In this document: positions 22,570-34,392 of the stretch, one piece after another
How positions within the stretch are numbered: the stretch's first letter is position 1
Layout: each line of letters begins with the position of its first letter
Source of the DNA: Polyporus tsugae
Taxonomy: Eukaryota; Basidiomycota; Agaricomycetes; Polyporales; Polyporaceae
Reading direction: 5' to 3'
DNA: 64,000 nucleotides
Assembly (NCBI GenBank): GCA_024305745.1
Contig: JAHRBS010000006.1
Location: 436,501 to 500,500 of the forward strand
The notes under the pieces: generated by a model
Databases searched by the model: none
What the model was told of the DNA's origin: nothing
Seen by the model: the letters and a program-made list of their open reading frames with translations, nothing else
Program-made: the position numbers and the translations under genes

Positions 22570-23700
22570 ATTACGGTGAAAGGGAATCCAACAGGAATTT
22601 CTGGATTCCGGGCAGATTCCCTATAGATCCCGTCCCAGATTCCCCCGAGACAGGAATCCGTGAGGTACCTTCACATTCCCGGCAGGTTCCTGTGAAATTC
22701 CCTATGGCTTGGGCAACATGTTTGGCTGGGGTAAAACTAAGTAACACTTATCTGAAAAATCACTTGTCCGGAACGCGATAACCGCGGGCGTCTCGACCCA
22801 ATATATGTCGTGGCAGCTCCCATTTTGTGTGCGTTGCAACTTGACTTCCTTCTTTCATCACCTTCCGCGCGCAGATCGCCTCGGCCTCGTCTACCCTGCA
22901 GGTATGCCTTCGCGGTAATCCCTATGACGGGTACTTGATATGCTATTAGGCAGCTTGTTCTACCAGCTCGGCCATGCGGATGCCAACAGCTTGACACCTC
23001 GAATCATCGCGGTACGTTTGTGCCACCCATCCGAGTTAACATTCACCGGCTGACGTACTGTCGCACCTACTATATCCTGGAGGCACATACATTGCTGTAG
23101 GTGAGTCGCATGAGCATTCAGCGCATCTGTGTTAGTCAAGAGACCAATGACTCGGATTAGGTTCAAGTTGATGCCAGATGTATGCGCATATAGGTATGTG
23201 CAATTAGTATTTGACCTCTCCGCTGTGCCTGACAATGACATAGGAACACGACACGCTATTTGTATGTGCACGTGTGCGATGACCATGCATCATGCCTCGA
23301 GGGGGTTCGGGACAGGTGAGTAAGACAATTGTTTCACCGGTTCTGGCATCCCGTGAGCTCGCAGTGTAGCATGTAATCTTGTACCACGCAATATATTTCT
23401 ATACACCTGTTCACATTACTCGAGAGCGTTGCCCAGAGAGACGAGCTGAACGTGTGCCAAATTTGTGGGGAGGATAATCGAGCAGGGGGTAGGCAGCTGT
23501 GGCGATATATTGACATTTCAAATAACCAAAATATGACATATCTGGGGCCCACAGATTACAAGGCATGCGGAACCTCTTGGGTATCTTGGTGGGAATCTGC
23601 CCGGAATGTACAGGGAATGTAGTCATTAACTTTAGATTCCCTGAATGCGGGGAATCTGGCTGGGATTTGCAAGGAACTCGTTGGGAATCTGATGAACTCG
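22570..23700. mobile_element. Candidate non-autonomous element with GGGAATC-type end repeats
   Basis: Both ends are crowded with short copies of GGGAATCTG/CAGATTCCC-like words. On the left (22580-22700) they read mainly as CAGATTCCC, AGATTCCC and ATTCC. On the right (23580-23695) they read mainly as GGGAATCTG, GGAATGT and GGGAATC. The two clusters therefore lie in opposite orientation, as in subterminal inverted repeats of DNA transposons. The interior (22720-23560) has no coding frame longer than about 110 codons and nothing like a transposase. I cannot define exact termini or a target-site duplication, so this is a suggestion. Confidence 0.3.
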
Positions 23701-23726
23701 AGGCTGTGAGGGCAAGGGTTCCGACT

Positions 23727-23885
23727 GTAAGTCAAACACAGAGAGATCTTCAGTCAGTGAGTGAATGACTATATTGTAAGTTACCAAGTACCTGTAAGTC
23801 AAACACAGAGAGATCTTCAGTCAGTGAGTGAACGACTATATTGTAAGTTACCAAGTACCTGTAAGTCAAACACAGAGAGACTAAG
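23727..23885. repeat. 67-bp tandem direct repeat, about 2.4 copies
   Basis: Units begin with GTAAGTCAAACACAGAGAGA at 23727, 23794 and 23861. The first two are nearly identical over all 67 bp (one T/C difference in GAATGACT/GAACGACT). The third diverges after about 25 bp. A further echo of CTTCAGTCAGTGAGTGAACG occurs at 23935-23955. Confidence 0.9.
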
Positions 23886-24334
23886 GTAAAGTCAGTAACT
23901 ACAAGTAAGAGAGAGGCATGTATAGTACTTACTCTTCAGTCAGTGAGTGAACGGCTGAAGAGCAGGAGCAGAGAATGCAGTCCTTATATACTACAGTAGG
24001 GAGTGCATGAGTAAGCAATAAAGAAGTCACATGTATGCACGAGTAAGACAATGAGTCAAGGATTGTGGACATCTCCGGACCTCTATAACAATAGTATGAG
24101 AGAGAAACCTAAATATGGTAAGTAAGATGCATAGCATTGGCTAAGCACCATGTGGTCGCATAGCCTCGTGTCTGGATAAGTCCGTACCCTAATAGCTCAA
24201 AGTCCAACAGAATCTCTGGATCCCGCGCTGATTCCCAAAACTCGTAATCTGGCGCTTCATGCAGTGTTAGCTGTGAGCACTCAGTACTCAGTGCCGGCTG
24301 TATGAACGGTTGACTCATGTTATTCTCACTCCAG
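23886..24334. other. Intergenic, upstream of BTB locus 4
   Basis: About 450 bp, rich in AGTCA/GAGAG-type sequence at its left end. No supported gene. It presumably held the promoter of the BTB pseudogene. Confidence 0.35.
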
Positions 24335-25442
24335 ATGAATCCACAGTCTATCCTCAAGCGACACCCGGACCTGTACTTCGCAGATGGCGACGTTGTTCTG
24401 GCCGTGAAGCAAATCCCTAAGTCGGATGACTCGTATGAATGGCCAAAATATCACCTGTTCCGTGTCCACAAATTCTTGCTCAAGCACCACTCAACTATGT
24501 TTGCCAACTTCTTTGCCGATGCCAACGCTGCTCCTACCGAAGTCTATGATGGAGTGCCACTCGCCCAGATGCACGGAGACAAAGTAGAAGATTTCGTGCT
24601 GCTCCTCAGTTATCTGTATAACCCCTTGTGAGCTCTTCATCCTGGCCCGTACATGATCGGGTATCCTTATGCGATGTAGCTCATTGGTATTCAGGTGGCA
24701 CGATCCCAACACCCCTTGTACCGTCAGCGGCGTCATCAGATTAGCGGACAAGTACCTGATTGAGCCGCTACATCGCTGCCTTGTGCAACAGGTCTGCGAA
24801 GATTGGCCTACGACACTCACTGACTATGATGTTAATGAAGCGGAGATCGATGCCCTAAAGGACCTGCCATCGAAGGCTGCTGATGGCCTTTACCCTATCA
24901 GCTATCTGAAGGATGCTGTCCCCGAGCCGATTTCTGCCATCCAATTTGCACAGGAGTTCGGGTGCCCACAGATCCTATATGCTGCCTTTTACAGGCTCTC
25001 CCTTACCCCTGTCACAGATTATTATCTCTTACAGTCACCCCCCGAACCACTCGCTAGGTTATCAGCTTTCGACAAGGAGAATCTGCTCCAATACATCCAC
25101 GGATACCAGATGCTCAGCAAATACGACCCCTCACTGACAGCCTTCATGTGCGACGAATGTGGGGAACCCTGGAATGTTGCGGACCCACCCGTTGAAAGCC
25201 TGTGTTACTGATACATCGAGCGTGTCTTCGAGGTCACTTGGGACAAATCTCCTTCGCCGACTCACGGGGACCCATTGCATTGGCTCGCGAAATGCTTCGA
25301 CTACTACAAGATGCCCGAACTGTCGAAGGAGCACTTCCCGCGTGGCCTCTGCCAGGAGTGTGAACAATCATTTTCCTGCCATCTGGCCACAGAGCGTCAG
25401 TGGATTTGGGACAGCTTGGCAAAGTGGTTCAACCTTGAATGA
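24335..25442 (+). pseudogene. BTB/POZ protein 4, one nonsense codon
   Basis: Two-exon BTB gene: exon 1 is 24335-24627 and exon 2 starts at 24695 after GTATTCAG. It begins MNPQSILKRHPDLYFADGD. The core includes FRVHKFLLKHHSTMFANFF. Exon 2 has WHDPNTP, VIRLADKYLIEPLH, FAQEFGCPQIL, and near the end C-Q-E-C followed by Trp 15 residues later. The frame is open throughout except for a TGA at 25209-25211. Related copy 5 has Arg there (CYRFIV), so this is an Arg codon turned stop, consistent with CGA to TGA. The 77 codons beyond the stop are fully conserved in motif spacing. The truncated product would keep the BTB domain but lose the CxxC tail. Confidence 0.82.
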
Positions 25443-26480
25443 TTCCTCACGTCTCTACTGTATACGTATGTGAATGATCTCTGACTCAACCGTTGTCGTC
25501 TTTGCAAGCTAAGCTACTCCATTTGGCAGAGTTCTTCTGCCAGTCTTGGACATAACCACGAGGGATGGAGCACATCTACACTACCTTTCTCCGATGCACT
25601 ATCCCTCTCCATGTTCCGGATCCACTCGCATCCTAGTATGCATTCAAGTCCATGCCTATAAGTACGAAACTCATTGCCTAGTACTAAGCGCTAGTCTTAA
25701 CATTGTCTTCACCCTCTCTTGACTCCCCATTTCCTCTCCCTCCAACTTGAGAATTCAATTGTAGTGCTTCAACACGGGATTGGCACACTACGGTATGTAC
25801 CACACAATAGAAGTTCTGGGGTCCACCCAGTCCGGCGGCTGTGAGGCGCTCGCTACCCTTTATGGGCAGGTGGCGTCTCACGGGAGAGGGAGAGGTTCGA
25901 ACGAGGGAACAGACAGGTTACGAGTCCATCTCGATTGAACGCTAAGGGAAACTGTTCGTAGATACAGGACCCGGGTTTATATACGGTTCTCAGGTGCTAT
26001 AGAAGGAACGTGATATACGTCCATGTGGTATGTAGGTCGGGGCTTGGAGGAACTCGGGAGAGGCACACAAAGTATGGTAAGGACAGGCCATAGTAAGTGA
26101 TAAGGAGACTGAACGCAAACATAACAATCATATACAAAACCAGGGAGACCGTGGCACATCAGCGCACTAAGAGACTCGGGCCGGGGAGCGACAAGGGGTA
26201 GCGCGTTGCATGCGCTACATACGTCCTCCTGGGCAGTCGTAGACGACACCCACATCTAGGCCTCGATGGTGCCATCAAAGGAGGAGTGGTGTCCGCGGCA
26301 ATGTCGGGAATGTTGTCTAGAAGAAACATGGTCGTGTTCATAGCGCTGACGGTGCTCGTGACCTTCTTCATGCCCTGAGCAAATTTCTCCTTGCGTGACT
26401 TGATGTGGCGGTGAGACTCGCGGCCCTGGAACTTCCTCTTTGACACCCGCATGCTGTGGGACTCACGCTTAGTGGCATCA
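25443..26480 (-). other. Probable LTR or 3' flank of a minus-strand gypsy element
   Basis: No host gene is supported. Read on the minus strand, a TATATAAACCCGGG box lies near 25985-25972, as in an LTR promoter. The segment also follows the 3' end of the gypsy fragment at 26480-27818, as an LTR would. I could not find matching terminal repeats or a second copy in the window, so boundaries are unknown. Confidence 0.35.
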
Positions 26481-26488
26481 GCGAGGAG

Positions 26489-27818
26489 TCAGTTCAGGAG
26501 CTCGTGCTCTTTGCGCGAGAGCTCGTACGGGTCCTCGCTTGAGATGTTGTGCAGGAGGGAAGGGATGATGAGCCTGCGAGGAGGAGGGGGGCGAGGGCCG
26601 AGGGTGATCAAGCCCAAGACTGGGTCGACCGTCACGAAACCGAACTTGCCGTACTCATCCTCTTCGAAGATTGCCTGGAACTTGATGAATCTGCCCGGAA
26701 TCGGTTGCGTGCTGATCTCAAAAGCCTTGCCCTCCTTCTGGATCGTGCAAAGGAGATCGTTGAACTCCATGTAGTTCTTGAGCGTGTGAGCCTCGTACGA
26801 GAGTGTCTCGGAGCGGAATATCGAGGAGACGAGGAACAGCCCCAGAGGGAGGAGGGTTCCGTGTACGTGCAAGCTGGACATTGGGGAGAATGATGGTGCG
26901 AGGTTGTGGTGGGCAGTGGCAGTGATGGTGGGAATGAGAGCAAGAGGGAAGGCGGGAATCGGGAGAAGGTTGAGGAGAAAGAGAAGTACTGACCCGCCTA
27001 TTATAGTCCTCACAAACCATACTAACTAGGTTGCAAAGAAATAGGTCGATGCATCCCGCAAATACTTGCGGATCATCGGGAGGCTGCCTTGTGCCTTCAG
27101 GCAGAGATGTGATGGAGCTGACCCCAAGTGCCTCCAGGTACGACCTCAATGCGTTCAGGGACTCAGCCGTTGTGTACGGGATCCAAGTCCGATCTCCTGA
27201 CTTCCACCTAGCCTCGAAAACTGTGTTCGTGCTGCTGCCAACATGGCCAACAATCTTATTGATGGCCCACTGGTTCTCTGCATCCTCAATCTCGAAAACT
27301 TGTGAGTCTAGTCGCCCTAGAAAGAGTCGATCATCATTAGGCTCGTGGATCCGCAACAAGGACACGTGGAACACATCATGAAGACCCCTCCGCTTTAGGC
27401 TGCTCGGGAGCTCAATCCGGTAGGATGAATTGCGAAAGTCCCGAGTAATGCGGTACGGGCCCATGTACTTAGGTACCAGCTTACAAGCCAAGCCCTTTGG
27501 GATCGAGACATTCTTGGTCGAAATGTATACTAGATCCCCTTCAGTGAAAGGGGCAGGGCGGCGGCGACAGTTAACATCGCGTACATGCTTGACCCGCGCA
27601 GCGATCACACTGTTGTGGGCTGCCATGATAGCGGATTTGACCTTCTGAGCGTACGTGCGTACCCCAGGGTATTCATCCTTCGCAGGACGGTCCCAGATCA
27701 TTGGCCGTGGCATTCAACCCATGTTCAGAAAGAACGGAGCGAAGCCAGTGGCATCTGACCGAGCCATGTTGATGGCGAACTCAATGGCAGGTAATCGCGA
27801 CACCCAATTCTTCTGATC
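26489..27818 (-). mobile_element. Ty3/gypsy fragment: integrase C-terminal part and 3' frames
   Basis: Remnant of a gypsy pol gene, read from 27818 leftward. The order is the end of the integrase core (LPAIEFAINMARSDATGFAPFF), a TGA at 27716-27714 where the family normally has Arg, then MPRPMIWD. Next come a basic GPYRITRDF-like segment, the VFHVSLL motif and a chromodomain-like region with FEARWKSGDRTWIPY (27713 to about 27000). A second frame (27013-26489) overlaps the tail and has no domain I know. The 5' part (gag, protease, RT, integrase catalytic core) is absent because the left LTR of the next element abuts at 27819. Clearly dead. Confidence 0.75.
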
Positions 27819-28237
27819 TGTCACAGTTTTTCGTGCCACGTTTGGTATCACCGTCACAGCCACCAACCCTAACCCCAGGCTCACCCATTTCCGGACTCTA
27901 GCCTGGACACTGGTCATCATTATGTAATAGTACTTACCTCTTTGTTCTCCTTTTGGACTGGCTCACCTGCCATCAGTACCCAAGCCTGCCCTGAAGCCAG
28001 GTGGTCTGTGCACCTGTCATGTATCGTATATAAGGGCTGTGATGTGGGCTCAGAGACCTTAGATTCTGTCTCTTGTTTGCTCCCCATCATCTGTAGGCAG
28101 CTTAACAGCCCCTGCCATCCTCTGCCTTCTAGTTTAGGCCAATCTATCCTCTACTTCTGTTGTCACCCTCTGTGTATCTCCATCAGTGAGCCCTTACCTT
28201 TGTTTGTTTTGTGGCACAGTCATTCAGCTGTGACATT
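27819..28237 (+). repeat. 5' LTR of the gypsy chromovirus
   Basis: Starts TGTCAC and ends GTGACA, a perfect 6-bp terminal inverted repeat. A TATATAA box at 28027-28033 lies about 30 bp before AGATTCTGTCT (28061-28071), the likely transcript start. Near-identical to 34393-34809. Confidence 0.95.
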
Positions 28238-28239
28238 AG

Positions 28240-28250
28240 ACAGAATCTCA
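28240..28250 (+). promoter_or_regulatory. Self-complementary primer-binding site (Tf1/sushi type)
   Basis: AGACAGAATCT, two bases after the 5' LTR, is the exact 11-nt reverse complement of AGATTCTGTCT in the LTR at the expected RNA 5' end. Self-priming elements use exactly this arrangement in place of a tRNA primer. Confidence 0.8.
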
Positions 28251-28269
28251 CACCTAGGCCCCTGGTTCA

Positions 28270-28986
28270 GTGCTCAAGTCACTAGCCAGCCATCTCTCTT
28301 CCCCCCAGGAGTTTTATACACATTTATCATCCCCCATTCCCTCCAAGGAGCAAGACCTCCAGGAGTTTACCCGTCGCCACTTCAAGAGGCACAGTCATCT
28401 CCCAGTCCAGGACCAGATATCCTGCATACTTGTGGACTCTGCTGATGATTGCCTTCACTACTGCCTTCGGGAGCACACACCTCTGGTCCCTCGTTTCAAG
28501 GCTCTGCCTCAATCTGTCCCCTACGCCCGACCTTTGCCCAACACACCCCACGTCCAGGCACCCACACCCACGCTACCAACCCCTGTCCTACCACTACCTA
28601 TCCCCCTTGCGTGCCGCATCTCTACTGCACCACTTCCAGCTTTCACCCACACTGATGTCAACGACAACCTCACTATCATTGAGACCAAGGCCCACGCCGT
28701 CCTCAAGCGCCTCCAAGCCGTCTTCGACTGCAAGGTGCTACTTGACGACCTTCCGCACGGCCGTTGTCTAGCCATCCAATGCATTGGTGACCAACTCGAG
28801 TGGATCAGTGACAATATCAACCACAGCGGACCCAACTGGACCCACAGTCAACAACAGAGCATCAACTGGTTCTGCAAGGAGTTTGGAAAGATAAAGTTTT
28901 CGGGTTTAGGACAATGTTTCCCTAGAATAGCGAACACAATTGTTGAGCTAGACAAGTTTGGGTACTTAGACTGGATTGTCTTGTAG
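28270..28986 (+). CDS. Gypsy leader open frame, function unknown
   Basis: A 238-codon frame between the primer-binding site and gag, in the same phase as gag and separated from it by one TAG. It is Pro-, Thr- and His-rich in the middle, with an acidic C-terminal third. No domain is recognised. The open region may extend gag's N-terminus if that stop is a mutation, or may be a chance frame in a long leader. It has no value for host annotation. Confidence 0.35.
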   Translation: MLKSLASHLSSPQEFYTHLSSPIPSKEQDLQEFTRRHFKRHSHLPVQDQISCILVDSADDCLHYCLREHTPLVPRFKALPQSVPYARPLPNTPHVQAPTPTLPTPVLPLPIPLACRISTAPLPAFTHTDVNDNLTIIETKAHAVLKRLQAVFDCKVLLDDLPHGRCLAIQCIGDQLEWISDNINHSGPNWTHSQQQSINWFCKEFGKIKFSGLGQCFPRIANTIVELDKFGYLDWIVL

Positions 28987-29028
28987 TTTTCCTTTTGGCA
29001 TAGAACACCCCGGAGTTTGGAATACATT

Positions 29029-30624
29029 ATGTCTCACTTTGAAGTTCTCTCAACGGATACCTTTGGGCCTGAGGAACTGCACACACCACCCAGTGGAGGA
29101 AACAATCCACTTGAAATGGAAACAACCCCCTGGCCAACCTCACAACACCCCACACGCCCGCCGTCACCAACACCAACCCTTGAACCTATACAGACTCCAA
29201 CAAGCTGGACGTTTCAGGGTGAACCATACAACACGCTCGCAGAGGCAGTCCGAGCATCCGGGACACACTACAAAATAGACACCGAGTACATCGACTGGAT
29301 CCTAGCCGTAATGAACAATATGATCAGGCAAGACATCATAGGAGCTTACAACCAGTTAGGGAACAAAATGTACAAACACCGGAACTCAACCGCCGTCGAC
29401 ATCCACGAACTCCAAGCCTAGCAGAAAAGGTGTGTCACCCACACAAAGTTCCACAAAGCCATAGATGACCTGGAGTCCTGCTGTCGTGACTTGGAAATGG
29501 AGAATGATACACTCAAGGCCGAGAGGAAAGTCCTCAAAATGGAGATGGACATCCTCAACACCAACACTATGATGCTCATTGATGCGATCAAGGAACTGAA
29601 AACGCAAGTTGCTTCACTCATTTCTCACCCGGCCATGGCACCTACCCGCACGGCCCCAGCAATGGCCCCATTGCACAACACCCACCGGCCTAGAATCGCG
29701 GACCCTCCCAAGTTTAAAGGCAAGACCCTGGATCTTACGGTGGAGCAATGGTTCCAGAAACTTGGCATTTGGTTCCGGTACCAGAACATCACGATGGACG
29801 ACGACAAGATCACCACTGCTTTATTGTTCTTGGAAGGAGGAGCCCAGTCGTACATGGATGACTATGCCCAAAAAGCTGCAGACAACACCTACCTTGGCAC
29901 CTGGACCAGTTTTGTCAACCGGCTCAAGAGCGGATACCGGGAACTAGCACCAGAGAAGTCCGCTCAACAATCTTTGGAGGAACTGTGTGCTAAGTCCCAC
30001 TCATCCCTCGCCTTGTTTGCGGAGAACTTCCACTGTTTTGCCATCAAGTCTGGTGACTCTGATGTGGAGCTCATTCATCGTATTGACGCTCAGTGCAAGG
30101 GCGATCTCCGTACCACTATGATCACCCACTGCTCCTTGTCACTGTTTACAGTCCCCACGAAGTGGGAGAACTTCCTGGATTGGGTACTCGGGATCGAGAT
30201 GGACTACCGAGGGAACAAGTACCACAAGGCTGCCTCCTCTTCAAGAGCTGCCAGAGATCCTGATGCCATGGACATCAATGCAATGCGCAAGCCGGAGAAG
30301 CTCTCCAAGGAACAAGAGGACTGGCTAGCCAAGAAGATGTGCTTCCGGTGCGGCAAACACCCTTACAAGTCTGGCACCAAGTGTTGCAACCCGGTATACA
30401 AGGGGTACTATGAGCTTCCTGACTTCAAAGGCAAGGGTGTTGTGCCAACCAAGATATGCACCATTGAGGAAGAAGCCAAGGCTGATGACTGGGAAAAAAT
30501 GGAGTTTGTAGTCAACGCGCTCAAGGAGTTTGAACTCAGAAGCAAGCAAGAGCACCAGAGACTGCTGCACGGATCGTCGAGACCAACAAGCAGGATTTTC
30601 TCCAGTGGATGTAATGGGGACTAG
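29029..30624 (+). pseudogene. Gypsy gag, interrupted by one stop
   Basis: Starts at ATG 29029 and stays in one frame to 30624 except for TAG at 29419-29421. The second part begins with a coiled-coil-like stretch (LEMENDTLKAERKVLKMEMD). It continues with the gypsy Gag core (FKGKTLDLTVEQWFQKL, FLEGGAQSYM) and ends in a Cys/His knuckle of unusual spacing, CFRCGKHPYKSGTKCC. Gag forms the particle and binds element RNA. The pol frame overlaps the gag end in a different phase, so Pol would need a programmed frameshift. Confidence 0.85.
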
Positions 30625-33600
30625 CCATAACATCCGATCCATATGTACTAGTAACGTAAACCACCTAGAGGAATTATTCATACCTAAATCAAACTATGTA
30701 TATCTCGCTTCATCACGCAGACAGTGACAGTCACTCGATTTAAAACTCACCCTCAGGCAAGGAATACATGAAATCCAGTCAGAAGGGCTCCTAGATTGTG
30801 GAGCCTATTCGAGTTTTGCACACTATCGTTTTGTTCAGGAACATGGCCTGGAATTACGACACCTCTCATGAGAGATATGAGTGTTCAATGCCGATGCAAC
30901 GGAGAACAAGAAGGGTCTGATCATGCACTATGTCCGGTGTCTTGTCACAATCGACAACCACACTAGTTGGCAGTCCTTCCTGGTCACAGATATAGGAAAC
31001 CGGGATATCATCATTGGCATGACATTCCTTTGGGAATACAACCCTGAAGTCAACTGGAAGGCTGGTCGAGTAGAGTTTACACGGTGTCCTCACACTTGCC
31101 TGCCTAGGTCAGTTTCAGTGCAGGAAGAGGAAGTACGAACGGTAGATGAACCCTGACTAGAGGAGTTTGCATGCAACAACTATGGCCAACTAGATCCTGA
31201 ACCCTGGGATAGTACGGAACAGTTTGTGCATTGGATGCAGTTTTCCGACGACCCTGATGCCCGTGCTCTGCGAACACAGATTGAGGAGAAGAAGGAAGGA
31301 ACACCGGTGCCCGGGAGCCAAGATAAGGACTACTGGTCTAATCATGTACCAGCCTACTACCACCAGTATGGCGATGTGTTTTCCAAGACAGCTTCAGAAT
31401 GGATGCCAACTCGCAAGCCCTATGACCACCCCATTGAACTTGTGGAAGGTGCTACATCACCAAAGCCGGCAAAGCTCTACCCACTCAACCCACAAGAACG
31501 GAACTCCCTGGATGGGTGGATTGATGAACAGGAAGCCAAGGGATACATCCAAAGGTCGAAGAGCCCAGCTGCGGCTCCTGTATTGTTTGTCAAGAAAAAG
31601 GATGGCAGCCTGCGACTGGTACAGGACTACCACGCCCTCAATGCTGTCACCAAGAAGGACAAGTTCCCTATACCATGGATCCCGGACCTTATCGACCGTT
31701 TATCTCAGTCATCAATCTTCACCTCACTGGACCTAAGGTGGGGGTACAATAATGTTCGTATATGGGAAGGAGATGAAGAGAAGGCAGCGTTTATCACTCA
31801 CCGTGGTCTGTATGAGTCAACGGTGATGACTTTTGGTCTTTGCAATGCCCCAAGCACCTTCCAGGCTGTGATGAATGAGATCCTCAAGGAGGAGATTGCT
31901 ACAGGACACGTGGTAGTTTACATCAACGATATCCTCATCTTCACAGATGACCTCACACTCCACCGGCAACTCACGGAACGAGTACTCCAGAAACTACGGG
32001 CAAATGATCTCTTCATTAAGCCTGAGAAGTGCAAGTTTGAACAACAGTCGGTTGAATTCCTTGGGTTGATCATCTCAAAGGATTCCATCACAATGGACCC
32101 AGCCAAGGTTGAAGGTGTAAAGAACTGGCCAACACCGACCAAAGTCAAGCATGTACAGGCATTCCTCGGCCTTGCCAACTTCTATCAATGTTTCATCAAG
32201 GACTTCTCAAAGATAGCTCGCCCGCTCACAGTTCTCACCTGCAAGGACGCACCTTGGCAGTGGGGAGAAGACCAAGAAAACACCTTCCAGAGCCTCAAGA
32301 CTGCCTTCACCACTGCTCTGATCCTCCAAATCCCCAATGACACTGCACCTTTCCGCCTGGAAACAGACTCATCTGACTTCACCACAGGGGCAGTACTGGA
32401 ACAGTTGGGTGAAGATAAACTATGGCACCCAGTAGCGTTTTACTCCAAGTCCTTGAATGAGCATGAACGCAACTATGAGATCTATGACAAGGAGTTACTG
32501 GCCATCATACGCACTTTGGATGAATATTGCCACTACCTGGAGGGACACCCTGAGCTGGTTGAGATCTGGTCAGATCACCTTAACCTCACCTATTTCCGGC
32601 AGGCCCAGAAGCTCACTCGTCGCCAAGGTCGCTGGAGTTTATTCCTTTCCTGTTTCAACTTCAACCTATGACACTGATCCAGCAAGACAATGTTTCGTGC
32701 CGACCCTCTGTCCAGAAGGCCAGATCATGAGGAGGGGGTAAGCAGCGACAATGATGGTCGAACACTGCTGAAGCCGGAGTTTTTTGCCATCAAAGCCATG
32801 CAAACCACCCACGCCTCTGAAGTTGACAACAACCAACTACTGGACAAGATCAAGAAGGCACTCGAAGATGACACAATGACCAAGGATTACAAGGCACTGC
32901 TCAATAGCGGCCCTCGGGAGTTTGGAAGACCACTGCAAGAATGGAACTTCGAGAATGGTCTCCTGCTCTATAGGGGAAAGGTCTATGTCCCAAAAGACCA
33001 GGAACTATGACTGGAGCTGCTCAAACTCCACCATGACACCACACTCGCTGGGCACCCTGACCGATAGAAGACCCAGGAACTTATCAGCCACAACTACTGG
33101 TGGCCTGGAATGTCAATCGATGTCAAGAAGTATGTCAAGGGGTGTGATACATGCCAACGTAACAAAGCCTCATGCAACCCTCCCTTTGGACTACTGCAGC
33201 CAAATGAAGTCCCAGCTGGGCCATGGGAGATCTGGAGCATCGACCTCATCACTCAACTTCCTGAGTCCTGTGATAGACACAGCAATGTTTACATGGCCAT
33301 CGCAGTGGTGGTAGACCGGTTGACCAAGGGAGCCCACTTCTTTGCATGTGATGACCACTTCTCAGCCTCAGATGCAGCGGAGCTTGTCTACGAACACATA
33401 CTCAAACATCATGGCCTACCCCGACAGATCATTTCAGATCGAGGAACACAGTTTGCCAGTGTGCTCTTCAAGGAGTTTTGTGGGGAGCTGAGCATCCGAG
33501 CCTCTATGTCAACAGCCTATCACCCCCAAACCGATGGTCAGGCGGAACGAGTCAACCAGTCATTGGAACAGTACCTACGGATCTTCACCGAAAACCACCC

Positions 33601-34381
33601 AGACAATTGGGCCTCCCTTCTATCCACTGCGGAGTTTTCCTACAATAATGCTGCACACAAGTCTACCGGCTTATCACCCTTCTTTGTGGAATACGGATAC
33701 CACCCCAAGATGGCCCCAGATGTACAGGGAGAACTAGGCTTCCCAACTCTCGAAGACATCTTCCAGTACCGAATGGAGGCCTGGGAACAGGCCCAAGCAT
33801 CCCTAACCCTCGCTGCAGAATGGATGAAGTGGTACTACGACAAACGCAAGAGTGAAGTGCCATTCAAGGTTGGGGACAAAGTCCTTCTCAAAGGAAGGGA
33901 CCTCAGGATCAAACGGTCATCAGCAAAGTTATCCGCAAAGAACTATGGGCCCTACAAAATTGTCGACCAAGTTGGGCCGGTTGATTTCCGTCTACAACTC
34001 CCAGCCACAAACAAGGTCCACCCTGTCTTCTATGCTTCCAAACTCATCCCCTACCACGAGGATGAGATTGGCAACCGTAACCCGTCGAAACCACCAGCCA
34101 TAGAGGTGGAAGGACATGATGAGTTTGAGGTCGAAAAGATCCTTGACTCCAAGACCTACTACGGATATGTCCGATACCTTGTGAAATGGGTTGGATACAA
34201 TATCAGTGAAGCCACTTGGGAACCAGTACGGAATATCAAGCACTGCAAAGAACTACTCGATGAATTCCACACCTCACACCCTGACGCTGTCCAACCAATA
34301 TCCCTCACCAATCCACGGCCGGTACAAGCTCAGTTTAATCAACAAGTTTGGTACGATTGCTTCGCTGGAGCTCAGCCTTGA
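30625..34381 (+). pseudogene. Gypsy pol: protease, RT, RNase H, integrase, chromodomain
   Basis: One phase throughout. The protease region has LLDCGAY in place of the usual Asp-Ser-Gly. RT is at 31226-32200, with the catalytic box YINDIL where Asp-Asp is required. RNase H is near 32350 (LETDSSDF), and the integrase core is at 33110-33700 with its acidic triad in WSIDLIT, SDRGTQF and GQAERVN. The C-terminal chromodomain is near 34110-34260 (FEVEKILDSK, YLVKWVGY). Stops at 30869, 30878, 31154, 32669, 32675, 33008 and 33065 break it. Most are TGA where CGA is the likely ancestor. The integrase-chromodomain part is still open for 423 codons. Confidence 0.9.
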
Positions 34382-34392
34382 GGAGGGGGTAG
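34380..34392 (+). promoter_or_regulatory. Polypurine tract of the gypsy element
   Basis: GAGGAGGGGG followed by TAG directly before the 3' LTR, where plus-strand DNA synthesis would start. It overlaps the end of pol. Confidence 0.8.
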
